From: Liolophura sinensis
Lineage: Eukaryota; Mollusca; Polyplacophora; Chitonida; Chitonidae
NCBI RefSeq assembly: GCF_032854445.1
Contig: NC_088295.1
Span: forward strand, 4,158,501-4,222,500
Reading direction: 5' to 3'
Length of the DNA stretch: 64,000 nt
The position numbers and the translations under genes are program-made. Shown one piece after another: positions 13,901 to 28,900 of this stretch (the first letter of the stretch is position 1; the number at the start of each line of letters is the position of its first letter). The notes under the pieces were generated by a model. That model was not told the DNA's origin. It saw only the letters and a program-made list of their open reading frames with translations, and did no database searches.

Positions 13901-16900
13901 TAACTACAGTACATAACACCACAGCTCAAGTCATCAAGACATGACAAAACACCACAGCTCAAATAATCAGGACACGACATAACACCACAGCTCAAGTCAT
14001 CAGGACACAACATAACAACACAGCTAAAGTACTCAGGACACGACATAACACCACAGCTCAAGTCATCAGGACATGACATAACAACACAGCTAAAGTACAT
14101 AACACCACAGCTCAAGTCATCAGGACACGACATAACAACACAGCTACAGTACTCAGGACACGACATAACACCAGAGCTCAAGTCAACAGGACATGACATA
14201 ACACCAGAGCTCAAGTCAACAGGACACAACATAACACCACAGCTCAAGTCAACAGGACACGACATAACAACACAGTTACAGTACTCAGGACACGACATAA
14301 CACCACAGCTACAGTACTCAGGACACGACATAACACCACAGCTCAAGTCATCAGGACACGATATAACAACACAGCTACAATACTCAGGGCATGACATAAC
14401 AATACAGCTACAGTACTCAGGACACGACATAACACCACAGCTCAGGTCATCAGGACACGATATAACACCACAGCTCAAGTCATCAGGACACAACATAACA
14501 ACACAGCTATAGTACTCAGGACACGACAAAACACCACAGCCACAGTACTCAGGACACGACATAACACCACAGCTATAGTACTCAGGACACGACAAAACAC
14601 CACAGCTATAGTACTCAGGACACGACAAAACACCACAGCTACAGTACTCAGGACACGACAAAACACCACAGCTCAAGTCATCAGGACATGACAAAACACC
14701 ACAGCTACAGTACTCAGGACACGACATAACACCACAGCTCAAGTCATCAGGACACAACATAACAACACAGCTACAGTACTCAGGACACGACATAACACCA
14801 CAGCTCAAGTCATCAGGACACGACATAACAACACAGGTAAAGTACTCAGGACACGACATAACAACACAGCTCAACTCATCAGGACACGACATAACAACAC
14901 AGCTACAGTACTCAGGACACGACATAACAACACAGCTACAGTACTCAGGACATGACAAAACACCACATCTCAAGTCATCAAAACGAAACAAAACAACACA
15001 GCTCAAGTCATCGGGACGCGACAAAACACCACAGCTCAAGTAATCAAGACACGACAAAACACCACAGCTCAAGTTATCAGGACAGGACAAAACACAGCTC
15101 AAGTCATCAGGACACGACATAACAACACAGCTACAGTACTCAGGACATGACATAACACCACAGCTCAAGTCATCAGGACACGACATAACCACACAGCTAC
15201 AGTACGACACCACAGCTCAAGTCATCCGGACACGACATAACAACACAGTTACAGTACTCAGGACATGACATAACAACACAGCTACAGTACTCAGGACACG
15301 ACAAAACACCACAGCTCAAGTCATCACGACACAACATAACAAAACAACTACAGTACACATTACATGACATAACAACACAGCTACAGTACTCAGGACACGA
15401 CATAACCACACAGCTATAGTACATAACACCACAGCTCAAGTCATCAGGACACGACATAACACCACAGCTCAAGTCATCAGGGCACGACATAACAACACAG
15501 CTCAAGTCACCAGGATACGACAAAACACCACAGCTCAAGTCATCAGGACACGACTTAACAACGCAGCTCAAGTCATCAGGACACGACAGAACACCACAGC
15601 TCAAGTCATCAGGACACGACATAACAACGCAGCTCAAGTCATCAGGACACGACATAACACCACAGCTCAAGTCATCAGAACGCAACAAAACAACACAGCT
15701 CAAGTAATCAAGACATGACAAAACACCACAGCTCAAGTCATCAGGACACGACATAACCACATAACTACAGTACATAACACCACAGCTCAAGTCAACAGGA
15801 CACGACATAACAACACAGTTACAGTACTCAGGACACGACATAACACCACAGCTACAGTACTCAGGACACGACATAACACCACAGCTCAAGTCATCAGGAC
15901 ACGATATAACAACACAGCTACAATACTCAGGGCATGACATAACAATACAGCTACAGTACTCAGGACACGACATAACACCACAGCTCAGGTCATCAGGACA
16001 CGATATAACACCACAGCTCAAGTCATCAGGACACAACATAACAACACAGCTATAGTACTCAGGACACGACAAAACACCACAGCCACAATACTCAGGACAC
16101 GACATAACACCACAGCTATAGTACTCAGGACACGACAAAACACCACAGCTATAGTACTCAGGACACGACAAAACACCACAGCTACAGTACTCAGGACACG
16201 ACATAACACCACAGCTCAAGTCATCAGGACACGACATAACAACACAGGTAAAGTACTCAGGACACGACATAACAACACAGCTCAACTCATCAGGACACGA
16301 CATAACAACACAGCTACAGTACTCAGGACACGACATAACAACACAGCTACAGTACTCAGGACATGACAAAACACCACATCTCAAGTCATCAAAACGAAAC
16401 AAAACAACACAGCTCAAGTCATCGGGACGCGACAAAACACCACAGCTCAAGTAATCAAGACACGACAAAACACCACAGCTCAAGTTATCAGGACAGGACA
16501 AAACACAGCTCAAGTCATCAGGACACGACATAACAACACAGCTACAGTACTCAGGACATGACATAACACCACAGCTCAAGTCATCAGGACACGACATAAC
16601 AACACAGCTACAGTACTCAGGACATGACATAACACCACAGCTCAAGTCATCAGGACACGACATAACCACACAGCTACAGTACGACACCACAGCTCAAGTC
16701 ATCCGGACACGACATAACAACACAGTTACAGTACTCAGGACATGACATAACAACACAGCTACAGTACTCAGGACACGACAAAACACCACAGCTCAAGTCA
16801 TCACGACACAACATAACAAAACAACTACAGTACACATTACATGACATAACAACACAGCTACAGTACTCAGGACACGACATAACCACACAGCTACAGTACA

Positions 16901-19900
16901 TAACACCACAGCTCAAGTCATCAGGACACGACATAACACCACAGCTCAAGTCATCAGGGCACGACATAACAACACAGCTCAAGTCACCAGGACACGACAG
17001 AACACCACAGCTCAAGTCATCAGGACACGACATAACAACGCAGCTCAAGTCATCAGGACACGACATAACACCACAGCTCAAGTCATCAGAACGCAACAAA
17101 ACAACACAGCTCAAGTAATCAAGACATGACAAAACACCACAGCTCAAGTCATCAGGACACGACATAACCACATAACTACAGTACATAACACCACAGCTCA
17201 AGTCATCAAGACATGACAAAACACCACAGCTCAAGTAATCAGGACACGACATAACACCACAGCTCAAGTCATCAGGACACGACATAACAACGCAGCTCTA
17301 GTCATCAGGACACGACATAACACCACAGCTCAAGTCATCAGAACGCAACAAAACAACACAGCTCAAGTAATCAAGACACGACAAAACACCACAGCTCAAG
17401 TAATCAGGACACGACATAACACCACAGCTCAAGTCATCAGGACACAACATAACAACACAGCTAAAGTACTCAGGACACGACATAACACCACAGCTCAAGT
17501 CATCAGGACACGACATAACAACACAGCTAAAGTACATAACAACACAGCTCAAGTCATCAGGACACGACATAACAACACAGCTACAGTACTCAGGACACGA
17601 TATAACACCAGAGCTCAAGTCAACAGGACATGACATAACACCACAGCTCAAGTCAACAGGACACGACATAACAACATAGTTACAGTACTCAGGACACGAC
17701 ATAACACCACAGCTACAGTACTCAGGACACGACATAACACCACAGCTCAAGTCATCAGGACACGATATAACAACATAGCTACAATACTCAGGGCATGACA
17801 TAACAATACAGCTACAGTACTCAGGACACGACATAACACCACAGCTCAGGTCATCAGGACACGACATAACACCACAGCTCAAGTCATCAGGACACAACAT
17901 AACAACACAGCTATAGTACTCAGGACACGACAAAACACCACAGCCACAGTACTCAGGACACGACATAACACCACAGCTATAGTACTCAGGACACGACAAA
18001 ACACCACAGCTACAGTACTCAGGACACAACAAAACACCACAGCTCAAGTCATCAGGACACGACAAAACACCACAGCTACAGTACTCAGGACACGACATAA
18101 CACCACAGCTCAAGTCATCAGGACACGACATAACAACACAGCTAAAGTACTCAGGACATGACATAACAACACAGCTAAAGTACTCAGGACATGACATAAC
18201 AACACAGCTCAACTCATCAGGACACGACATAACAACACAGCTACAGTACTCAGGACACGACATAACAACACAGCTACAGTACTCAGGACATGACAAAACA
18301 CCACATCTCAAGTCATCAAAACGAAACAAAACAACACAGCTCAAGTCATCGGGACTCGACAAAACACCACAGCTCAAGTAATCAAGACACGACAAAACAC
18401 CACAGCTCAAGTTATCAGGACAGGACAAAACACAGCTCAAGTCATCACGACACGACATAACAACACAGCTACAGTACTCAGGACACAACATAACAACACA
18501 GCTACAGTACTCAGGACACGACAAAACACCACAGCTCAAGTCATCAAAACGCAACAAAACAACACAGCTCAAGTCATTGGGACACGACAAAACACCACAG
18601 TTCAAATAATCAAGACATGACAAAACACCACAGCTCAAGTCATCAGGACACAACAAAACACAGCTCAAGTCATCAGGACACGACATAACACCACACCACA
18701 AGTCATCAGGACATGACAAAACACCACAGCTCAGGTCATCAGGACACAACATAACACCACAGCTCAAGTCAACAGGACACGACATAACACCACAGCTCAA
18801 GTCATCAGGACACGACATAACACCACACCACAAGTCATCAGGACACAACATAACACCACAGCTCAACTCAACAGGACATGACATAACACCACAGCTCAAG
18901 TCATCAGGACATGACAAAACACCACAGCTCAAGTCATCCGCACACAACATAACACCACAGCTCAAGTCATTATGAAGTCTTCATGTAGCTAAACAACATA
19001 CATACAGCTGGCCTAAGACTTTATAGACTAACGCTATCCACAGACATAAGGAAAAAGAAATGTGAGAATTATTAGGGTATTACAGCCCAGAACGTCTTAG
19101 CATTAGGTGAAATCAACCCACACTTATACACAGATGAGAGAAAATTATTATGACAAGCCCTCATATACTTGTACAGATGAACCTGGAAAACAACACAGCT
19201 GGTCACAGGATCACAAAGAAATATTGTGACCTTGTTACATCAGAAATAACAATTATAAAATGATCTGAAATTCTAAGTTAAATCTAAGATAGCTTTGTGA
19301 CTAGGGCCAGCTGTGTTGTTTGTGATCCCAGGACCAGCTGTGTCGTTTGTGATACTGGGGCCAGTTGTGTTGTTTGTGATCTTGGGCCAACTGTGTTGTT
19401 TGTGATTTTGGGGTCAGCTGTGTTGTTTGTGATCTTGGGGTCAGCTGTGTTGTTTGTGATCCCGGAGCCAGCTGTGTTGTTTGTGATCCCGGGGCCAGCT
19501 GTGTTGTTTATGATCCCAGGGCTAGCTGTGTTGTTTGCAATCAAGTTAGAGTAAGGCTAACTCACCTGTAAGGGACTGAGATCACAAAGTTTAACGGTGC
19601 AAGGCTAACTCACCTGTAAGGGACTGAGATCACAAAGTTTAACAGTGTAAGGCTAACTCAACTGTAAGGAACTGAGATCACAAAGTTTAACGGTGTAAGG
19701 CTAACTCAACTATAAGGGACTGAGGTCACAAGGTTTAACGGTGTAAGGCTAACTCACCTGTAAGGGACTGAGATCACAAAGTTTAATGGTGTAAGGCTAA
19801 CTCACCTGTAAGGGGCTGAGACCACAAAGTTTAACGGTGTAAGGCTAACTCACCTGTAAGGGGCTGAGATCACAAAGTTTAACAGTGTAAGGCTAACTCA

Positions 19901-22900
19901 CTGGTAAGGTAACGGACTGAGATCACAAGGTTTAATAGTGTGAGGCTAACTCACTGTAAGGGACTGAGATCACAAAGTTAATGGTGTAAGGCTAACTCAA
20001 CTATAAACGACTGAGATCACAAGGTTTAATGGTGTGAGGCTAACTCAACTGTAAGGGACTGAGATCACAAAGTTTAACGGCGTGAGGCTAACTCAACTAT
20101 AAAGGACTGAGATCACAAGGTTTAATGGTGTGAGGCTAACTCACCTGTAAGGGACTGAGATCACAAAGTTTAACGGTGTAAGGCTAACTCAACTATAAGG
20201 GACTGAGATCACAAGGTTTAATGGTGTGAGGCTAACTCACCTGTAAGGGACTGAGATTACAAGGTTTAATGGTGTAAGGATAACTCACCTGTAAGGGACT
20301 GAGATCACAAAGTTTAACGGTGTAAGGCTAACTCACCTGTAAGGGACTGAGATCACAAAGTTTAACGGCGTGAGGCTAACTCAACTATAAAGGACTGAGA
20401 TCACAAGGTTTAATGGTGTGAGGCTAACTCACCTGTAAGGGACTGAGATCACAAAGTTTAATGGTGTAAGGCTGACTCAACTATAAAGGACTGAGATCAC
20501 AAGGTTTAATGGTGAAAGGCTAACTCACATGTAAGGGACTGAGATCACAAAGTTTAATGGTGTAAGGCTAACTCACCTGTAAGGGACTGAGATCACAAAG
20601 TTTAACGGTGTAAGGCTAACTCACCTGTAAGGGACTGAGATCACAAGGTTTAATGGTGTGAGGCTAACTCAACTGTAAGGGACTGAGATCACAAAGTTTA
20701 ACGGCGTGAGGCTAACTCAACTATAAAGGACTGAGATCACAAGGTTTAATGGTGTGAGGCTAACTCACCTGTAAGGGACTGAGATCACAAAGTTTAACGG
20801 TGTAAGGCTAACTCAACTATAAGGGACTGAGATCACAAGGTTTAATGGTGTGAGGCTAACTCACCTGTAAGGGACTGAGATTACAAGGTTTAATGGTGTA
20901 AGGATAACTCACCTGTAAGGGACTGAGATCACAAAGTTTAACGGTGTAAGGCTAACTCACCTGTAAGGGACTGAGATCACAAAGTTTAACGGCGTGAGGC
21001 TAACTCAACTATAAAGGACTGAGATCACAAGGTTTAATGGTGTGAGGCTAACTCACCTGTAAGGGACTGAGATCACAAAGTTTAATGGTGTAAGGCTGAC
21101 TCAACTATAAAGGACTGAGATCACAAGGTTTAATGGTGAAAGGCTAACTCACATGTAAGGGACTGAGATCACAAAGTTTAATGGTGTAAGGCTAACTCAC
21201 CTGTAAGGGACTGAGATCACAAAGTTTAACGGTGTAAGGCTAACTCACCTGTAAGGGACTGAGATCACAAGGTTTAACGGTGTGAGGCTAACTCACCTGT
21301 AAGGGACTGAGATCAAAAAGTTTAACGGTGTAAGGCTAACTCAACTATAATGGACTGAGATCACACGGTTTAATGGTGTAAGGCTAACTCACCTGTAAGG
21401 GACTGAGATCACAGTAGTAATCCTGGATAATCTTTGGAGGTAGATCCTGAAGTACATCTTCCTTCAGTCTTCGCAGAACAAATGGAAGCACTTGTTTGTG
21501 TAATGACTCCATAGCTAAGGCACCTGTCAGCAAAAGTGAACAGTTGCATGTAAGTGCTGTTTGATCAAAGTCTTATTTCTGCAGGTAGATGACCTGGTGA
21601 CACCTATGAAAACAGGCTGTACATGTATATGAAGAAAGCTACAGAAAACATTAGGTCGAGTACACGACTGTTGCTTGAGCGATATTTGGATAGGCCAAAT
21701 CCATGGCTGTTCAACCTGCAGTGAGAGACAAGCGTCCTTGTTTAAACAGTGGAACACAGGTGGCAGCCTGAATAATCGCTCCACTTACCTCTGACTGGGC
21801 AAATCCTTGTTGTAACATCTCTCTTTCCAATCACCACACACAATACTATAAACGATAATCCAACAAAGTAAAATTGCACGTGTAAAATGCCCCCAGTCTA
21901 AAGCCTACTATCGCCAGTGGCTAAAACACTACTACTATTTGCCTTGCCATTTGACCGGGTCACGTGAACACTTAAATCCTAATCAACAGTCAAATTCCTG
22001 GACTCCATAATCCATAGTGGACTTCATATTTAAGATAGTGCAAAATTATGACAATATAAAATACTCCAATTCCAAAAAATTCAAACCTGAGTTGCAAAAA
22101 TAATGCAGGAGACTAAGGAGAGATTATCACTGTTAGAAAAGAAAAACTACAAAAGTCAGCAAATGGAAAATACGATGGTACCAAATGGCCTGGAGGCTTT
22201 ATCCTTTATTGGATTATCGTTATTGTGGGGATGGGAAGGAGAGATGATACGACAGGAATGTGACCAGCTTGGAGTAGGAAGTGCTAAATCTAGCTACCAC
22301 CTGTGTCCCGCCATGTCACCGAGCTTGCTTGTTCCCAACTGTAGCAACACTCAGAGTGCTCTCTGACTATGAAAAATGTATTTAAACTTTCTGCATAAGA
22401 TAATATCCTGTTTAACACAGATATACAGGTTCCTCCCCAACATATAACGTCATACATTTGGTTTTAATGTGGATACCTTTACAGGAATGATTAGAATAAA
22501 TATTTGCTTAAATCTACGAAAGCTTTCACTATGTGTCTATTTTCCAAGTCCCAACTCTGGTCTACCTTGAGTTGTCCTAGGACATGCACAGAAACAGAGA
22601 AGCCTAAATGCCAGATACTCTAGGCCTAACCTGCTTCTTGTTCCTTGGAGGTACTCTTGGCATCTCGACTCTGCAGAATGGGACGACCATAGCGACACTG
22701 AAACTGCTTCTCAGTGCCGAGGAAGCCGGGCATCAGGAAGTCAAACAGGGACCAGAGGTCAAGGACGTTATTCTGAATAGGGGTTCCTGACAGGATCAGT
22801 CTGTGGTTACACCTCAGCTGTTTGACTGCTTTAGTCAGCTTTAAAACAAAAACTACACCCCTCAGAATTATGACAGGATCAATCTGTGGTGTGGTTACAC

Positions 22901-25900
22901 CTTACTACTTTGACTGCTTTAGTCAGCTTCAAAACAAAAACTACACACATCAGAATTACAACAGGATCAGTCTGTGGTGTGGTTACACCTCAGCTGTTTG
23001 ACTGCTTTAGTCATCTTCAAAACAACAAACACGCACCAGAGAATTCACTCAAATACAGTTGCAAGAGATAATGTGTTTACAATTACTGAACGCACAGGTC
23101 GGACCTTGAAAAATATGTGAACGCTATGATTCTTCTCCTCACTGACCTTGAGAAAATTACCAAGGTAACAGAAAAAAATGGGATTCTTCTCAATGCCAAA
23201 AACAGTATACATGTGGTGATCTTTCTCCTCATTGACCTTGAGAAAATGAACAAGGTAACAGAAAAAATATGGGATTCTTCTCAATGCCAAAAACAGTATA
23301 CATGTGGTGATTCTTCTCCTCATTGACCTTGAGAAAATTACCAAGGTAACAGAAAAAAATGGGATTCTTCTCAATGCCAAAAACAGTATACATGTGGTGA
23401 TTCTTCTCCTCATTGACCTTGAGAAAATTACCAAGGTAACAGAAAAAAATGGGATTCTTCTCAATGCCAAAAACAGTATACATGTGGTGATTCTTCTCCT
23501 CATTGACCTTGAGAAAATTACCAAGGTAACAGAAAAAAATGGGATTCTTCTCAATGCCAAAAACAGTATACATGTGGTGATTCTTCTCCTCACTGACCTT
23601 GAGAAAATTACCAAGGTAACAGAAAACAAAATGGGATTCTTCTCAATGCCAAAAACAGTATACATGTGGTAAAGGTTTGTCAACCAGTCCCCCTTCATTC
23701 AAGAAATAGAGCGGTTACAAATAAACTGAAGGACGAGCAGACTGAGGCCAACTGCTACATGTACAAAAATACCACCAGGCCAACTTTGGCTCATGGGTAC
23801 AAAATGAGACCAAAATCAGTCAAAACAGATATATCATAGTTTAGAATTTCATACCTACCTTTGTTTTCCCATTCTTGATGATATGTCCTTCATCCAAGAT
23901 ACAGTAATTCCATCTGATGGAACTGAAGCAGAAACACAGAAAATCTAGAAACTTGATTTGCCTTATGAAGCCTGAGCGCTCTAACGATACACACTGCTGA
24001 TGCAATGATTACAGGACAGAGGTACACCAAACATGGCTGTTCACAGTTTCCAATTGTCTGGTGCCCATCTGCCCTATAAACTAGGGTTTCAAGTAAACTC
24101 TCCCATTCAAGCCTGATGTACTAGTTACTTGTGCACTGTTACAGTTTCCCCCTGTTTTAGGCAAAACGACCAGCTATATGCATCTACCTGAAGAAGTCAA
24201 TATCATTGCGGACGATGTCGTAGGAAGCTATTATCACATTGTGCTTCTTGGCCCTCTTCTGTAACCTGGAAAAAAAAGAAAAAAACTGAGGTGGTGTCAT
24301 CTGTAAGTCTATGTCTGTCTAAAAATTTAAAAACGGGTTATCATATTGCTCAAATACAACTTGTAGCAGAACTCAAAAACACTACTCACACACAAATGAG
24401 ATTGGAATGTATCTGTGTGCTTACATGCATACATGGAAGTGAAGAGATGGCTGAAAACCACTAAGAAGTTAATTTTCTGAGAAGAGGAAAGTCGTGTTCA
24501 GCAGGTCACTAAATGAAGGACACAAAATCTGCTCTTTGATGTAGGGTTTTAGTTTATCATCAAACAATAATGGACATACTCAGTAAAATCCTCAGTTACC
24601 TGGCACATTTCCATGGTTCCAGTTTATCATCAAACCATGATGGACATAAGACTCTCAGTTACCTGGCATGTTCACTGAGTGTCCCAGTATATCATCAAAC
24701 AATAATGGACATACTCAGTAAAATCCTCAGTTACCTGGCACATTTCCATGGTTCCAGTTTATCATCAAACCATGATGGACATAAGACTCAGTTACCTGGC
24801 ATGTTCACTGAGTGTCCCAGTATATCATCAAACAATAATGGACATACTCAGTAAAATCCTCAGTTACCTGGCACATTTCCATGGTTCCAGTTTATCATCA
24901 AACCATGATGGACATAAGACTCTCAGTTACCTGGCATGTTCACTGAGTGTCCCAGTATATCATCAAACAATAATGGACATACTCAGTAAAATCCTCAGTT
25001 ACCTGGCACATTTCCATGGTTCCAGTTTATCATCAAACCATGATGGACATAAGACTCTCAGTTACCTGGCAAGTTCACTGAGTGTCCCAGTTTATCATCA
25101 AACAATAATGGACATACTCAGTAAAATCCTCAGTTACCTGGCACATTTCCATGGTTCCAGTTTATCATCAAACCATGATGGACATAAGACTCTCAGTTAC
25201 CTGGCATGTTCACTGAGTGTCCCAGTATATCATCAAACAATAATGGACATACTCAGTAAAATCCTCAGTTACCTGGCACATTTCCATGGTTCCAGTTTAT
25301 CATCAAACCATGATGGACATAAGACTCTCAGTTACCTGGCATGTTCACTGAGTGTCCCAGTATATCATCAAACAATAATGGACATACTCAGTAAAATCCT
25401 CAGTTACCTGGCACATTTCCATGGTTCCAGTTTATCATCAAACCATGATGGACATAAGACTCTCAGTTACCTGGCATGTTCACTGAGTGTCCCAGTTTAT
25501 CATCAAACAATAATGGACATACTCAGTAAAATCCTCAGTTACCTGGCACATTTCCATGGTTCCAGTTTATCATCAAACCATGATGGACATAAGACGGTCA
25601 GTTACCTGGCACGTTCACTGAGTGTCCCAGTATATCACCAAACCATGATGGGCATAAGACGGTCAGTTACCTGGCACGTTCACTGGGTGTCCCAGTATAT
25701 CACCAAACCATGATGGACATAAAACTCTCAGTTACCTGACATGTTAACAGGGTGGCCCAGTATATCACCAAACCATGATGGACATAAGACGGTCAGTTAC
25801 CTGGCACGTTCACTGGGTGTCCCAGTATATCACCAAACCATGATGGACATAAGACTCTCAGTTACCTGGCATGTTAACAGGGTGGCCCAGTATATCACCA

Positions 25901-28900
25901 AACCATGATGGACATAAGATGGTCAGTTACCTGGCATGTTCACTGGGTGTTCCAGTATATCACCAAACCATGATGGACATAAGATGGTCAGTTACCTGGC
26001 ATGTTCACTGGGTGTTCCAGTATATCACCAAACCATGATGGACATAAGATGGTCAGTTACCTGGCACGTTCACAGGGTGGCCCAGTATACTGCAGCGGGT
26101 TGAGCTGGTCTTTGCTGACAAACTTGTCTATCTCATACAGCCAATGGCCTGTCAGGGTAGGTGGGCAGACCACAATCGAGGGCAGAGGGCAGCAATCCTC
26201 CTGTTTGGTGGACTACATAAAACCATAGAACAAAAAACAATACAAGTAACTTCTGCAATCCTACCAGGGATATAAAAGAAAAGTCATGTTAAAAAAATAT
26301 CGTAGATGGACTAGGGTTAATGTTTATATATATGTGGGTACACATACAGATACAGAACATTGAATTGGAAAAGTGTTGCTTCACCTGTGAAACAAACATG
26401 TACAAAGGACGCGTTAAAACGAAAGAAATATGGTATGCATCATCCCCTAATCAGATAGGGGCAATGCCAAATCTTCATTCTCTCTTGTCTCAGAAAAGAA
26501 ATCACTAAGGTACCTACCAGCTTGTGTAGTGGGTCTAACTTTGCCACATAATGGCAGAGAGAGAGAAATGAGGAGTACACCTACCTTGTAGAGCTCATCT
26601 CGCCTGTGGTGGTCCCCAGCCAGGATACAGATAGACTGGAGAGTTTTCCCCAGCCCCATGTCATCACAGAGGATCCCATGAAGCTTGTACTTGTTCAGGA
26701 AGGCCAGCCAGTTGACCCCATCCTGGAGAATAGAACAACACACAGCATACAGTAAGATAACAATTAAGGCTGCTACATGTACATGACTTGATTCCCAGTC
26801 CCAAACTGCACATCCTTGTCTACGTGTACATGACTTGATTCCCAGTCCCAAACTGCACATCCTTGTCTACGTGTACATGACTTGATTCCCAGTCCCAAAC
26901 TGCACATCCTTGTCTACGTGTACATGACTTGATTCCCAGTCACAAACTGCACATCCTTGCCTACGTGTACATGACTTGATCCCAGTCACAAACTGCACAT
27001 CCTTGCCTACGTGTACATGACTTGATCCCAGTCCCAAACTGCACATCCTTGCCTACGTGTACATGACTTGATTCCCAGTCACAAACTGCACATCCTTGTC
27101 TACGTGTACATGACTTGATCCCAGTCACAAACTGCACATCCTTGCCTACGTGTACATGACTTGATCCCAGTCACAAACTGCACATCCTTGTCTACGTGTA
27201 CATGACTTGATTCCAGTCACAAACTGCACATCCTTGCCTACGTGTACATGACTTGATTCCCAGTCACAAACTGCACATCCTTGTCTACGTGTACATGACT
27301 TGATTCCCAGTCACAAACTGCACATCCTTGCCTACGTGTACATGACTTGATCCCAGTCACAAACTGCACATCCTTGTCTACATGTACATGAATTGATTCC
27401 AGTCACAAACTGCACATCCTTGCCTACGTGTACATGACTTGATTCCCAGTCACAAACTGCACATCCTTGCCTACGTGTACATGAATTGATTCCCAGTCAC
27501 AAACTGCACATCCTTGCCTACATGTACAAAGCTTGATTCCCAGTCACATAATGCACATCCTTGCCAACGTGTACATGACTTGATTCCAAGTCAAACTGTA
27601 CATCCTTGCCTACGTGTACATGACTGGATTCCCAGTCACAAACCGCACATCCTTTTCTACATGTACATGGCTTGATTTCCAGTCACAAACTAAACATCCA
27701 ACAAATGTAGACGGCGAAGGAATCTACAAATTAACTGTCCAAGGCCAGGTTTGAATCCAGTGAGACTGAGACTCTACAGATGCCCACAAACATAGACAAC
27801 GATGGAAATCTACAAATTAACTGTCCAAGGTCAGGTTTGAATCCAGTGAGACTGAGATTCTACGGATGCCCACAAACATAGACGGCGAGGGAAATCTACA
27901 AATTAACTGTCCAAGGCCAGGTTTGAATCCAGTGAGACTGACACCCTACAGATACCCACAAACATAGACGGCGAGGAAATCTACAAATTAACTGTCAAGG
28001 GCAGGTTTGAATCCAGTGAGACTGAGACTGTACAGATACCCACAAACATAGATGGTGAAGGAATCTACAAATTAACTGTCCAAGGCCAGGTTTGAATCCA
28101 GTGAGACTGAGACTCTACAGATGCCCACAAACATAGACAACGATGGAAATCTACAAATTAACTGTCCAAGGCCAGGTTTGAATCCAGTGAGACTGAGACT
28201 CTACAGATATCCACAAACATAGACGGCGAAGGAATCTACAAATTAACTGTCCAAGGCCAGGTTTGAATCCAGTGAGACTGAGACCCTACAGATACCCACA
28301 AACATAGACGGCGAGGAAATCTACATATTAACTGTCCAAGGCCAGGTTTGAATCCAGTGAGACTGAGACTGTACAGATACCCACAAACATAGACGGCGAG
28401 GAAATCTACAAATTAACTGTTCAAGGCCAGGTTTGAATCCAGTGAGACTGAGACTCTACAGATATCCACAAACATAGATGGCGAAGGAAATCTACAAATT
28501 AACTGTCCAAGGCCAGGTTTGAATCCAGTGAGGCTGAGACTGTACAGATACTCACAAACATAGACGGCGAGGAAATCTACAAATTAACTGTCCAAGGGCA
28601 GGTTTGAATCCAGTGAGACTGACACCCTACAGATATCCACAAACATAGATGGCGAAGGAAATCTACAAATTAACTGTCCAAGGCCAGGTTTGAATCCAGT
28701 GAGGCTGAGACTGTACAGATACTCACAAACATAGACGGCGAGGAAATCTACAAATTAACTGTCCAAGGCCAGGTTTGAATCCAGTGAGACTGAGACTCTA
28801 CAGATACCCACAAACATAGACGGCGAGGGAAATCTACAAATTAACTGTCCAAGGCCAGGTTTGAATCCAGTGAGACTGAGACTGTACAGATACCCACAAA

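Noticed and set aside
13336-18965. Long minus-strand open frames (up to ~625 codons) of Cys-rich 11-residue repeats
   Set aside because: They are a by-product of a 33-nt noncoding minisatellite inside intron 32; adjacent exons 32 and 33 join in phase without them and no known protein matches.
22103-22366. Plus-strand 87-codon open frame in intron 31
   Set aside because: No known family, sits in a BTAF1 intron, no supporting context.
24570-25713. Plus-strand repeat protein frame (about 321 codons)
   Set aside because: Antisense reading of the exon 28 donor array with a 135-nt unit.
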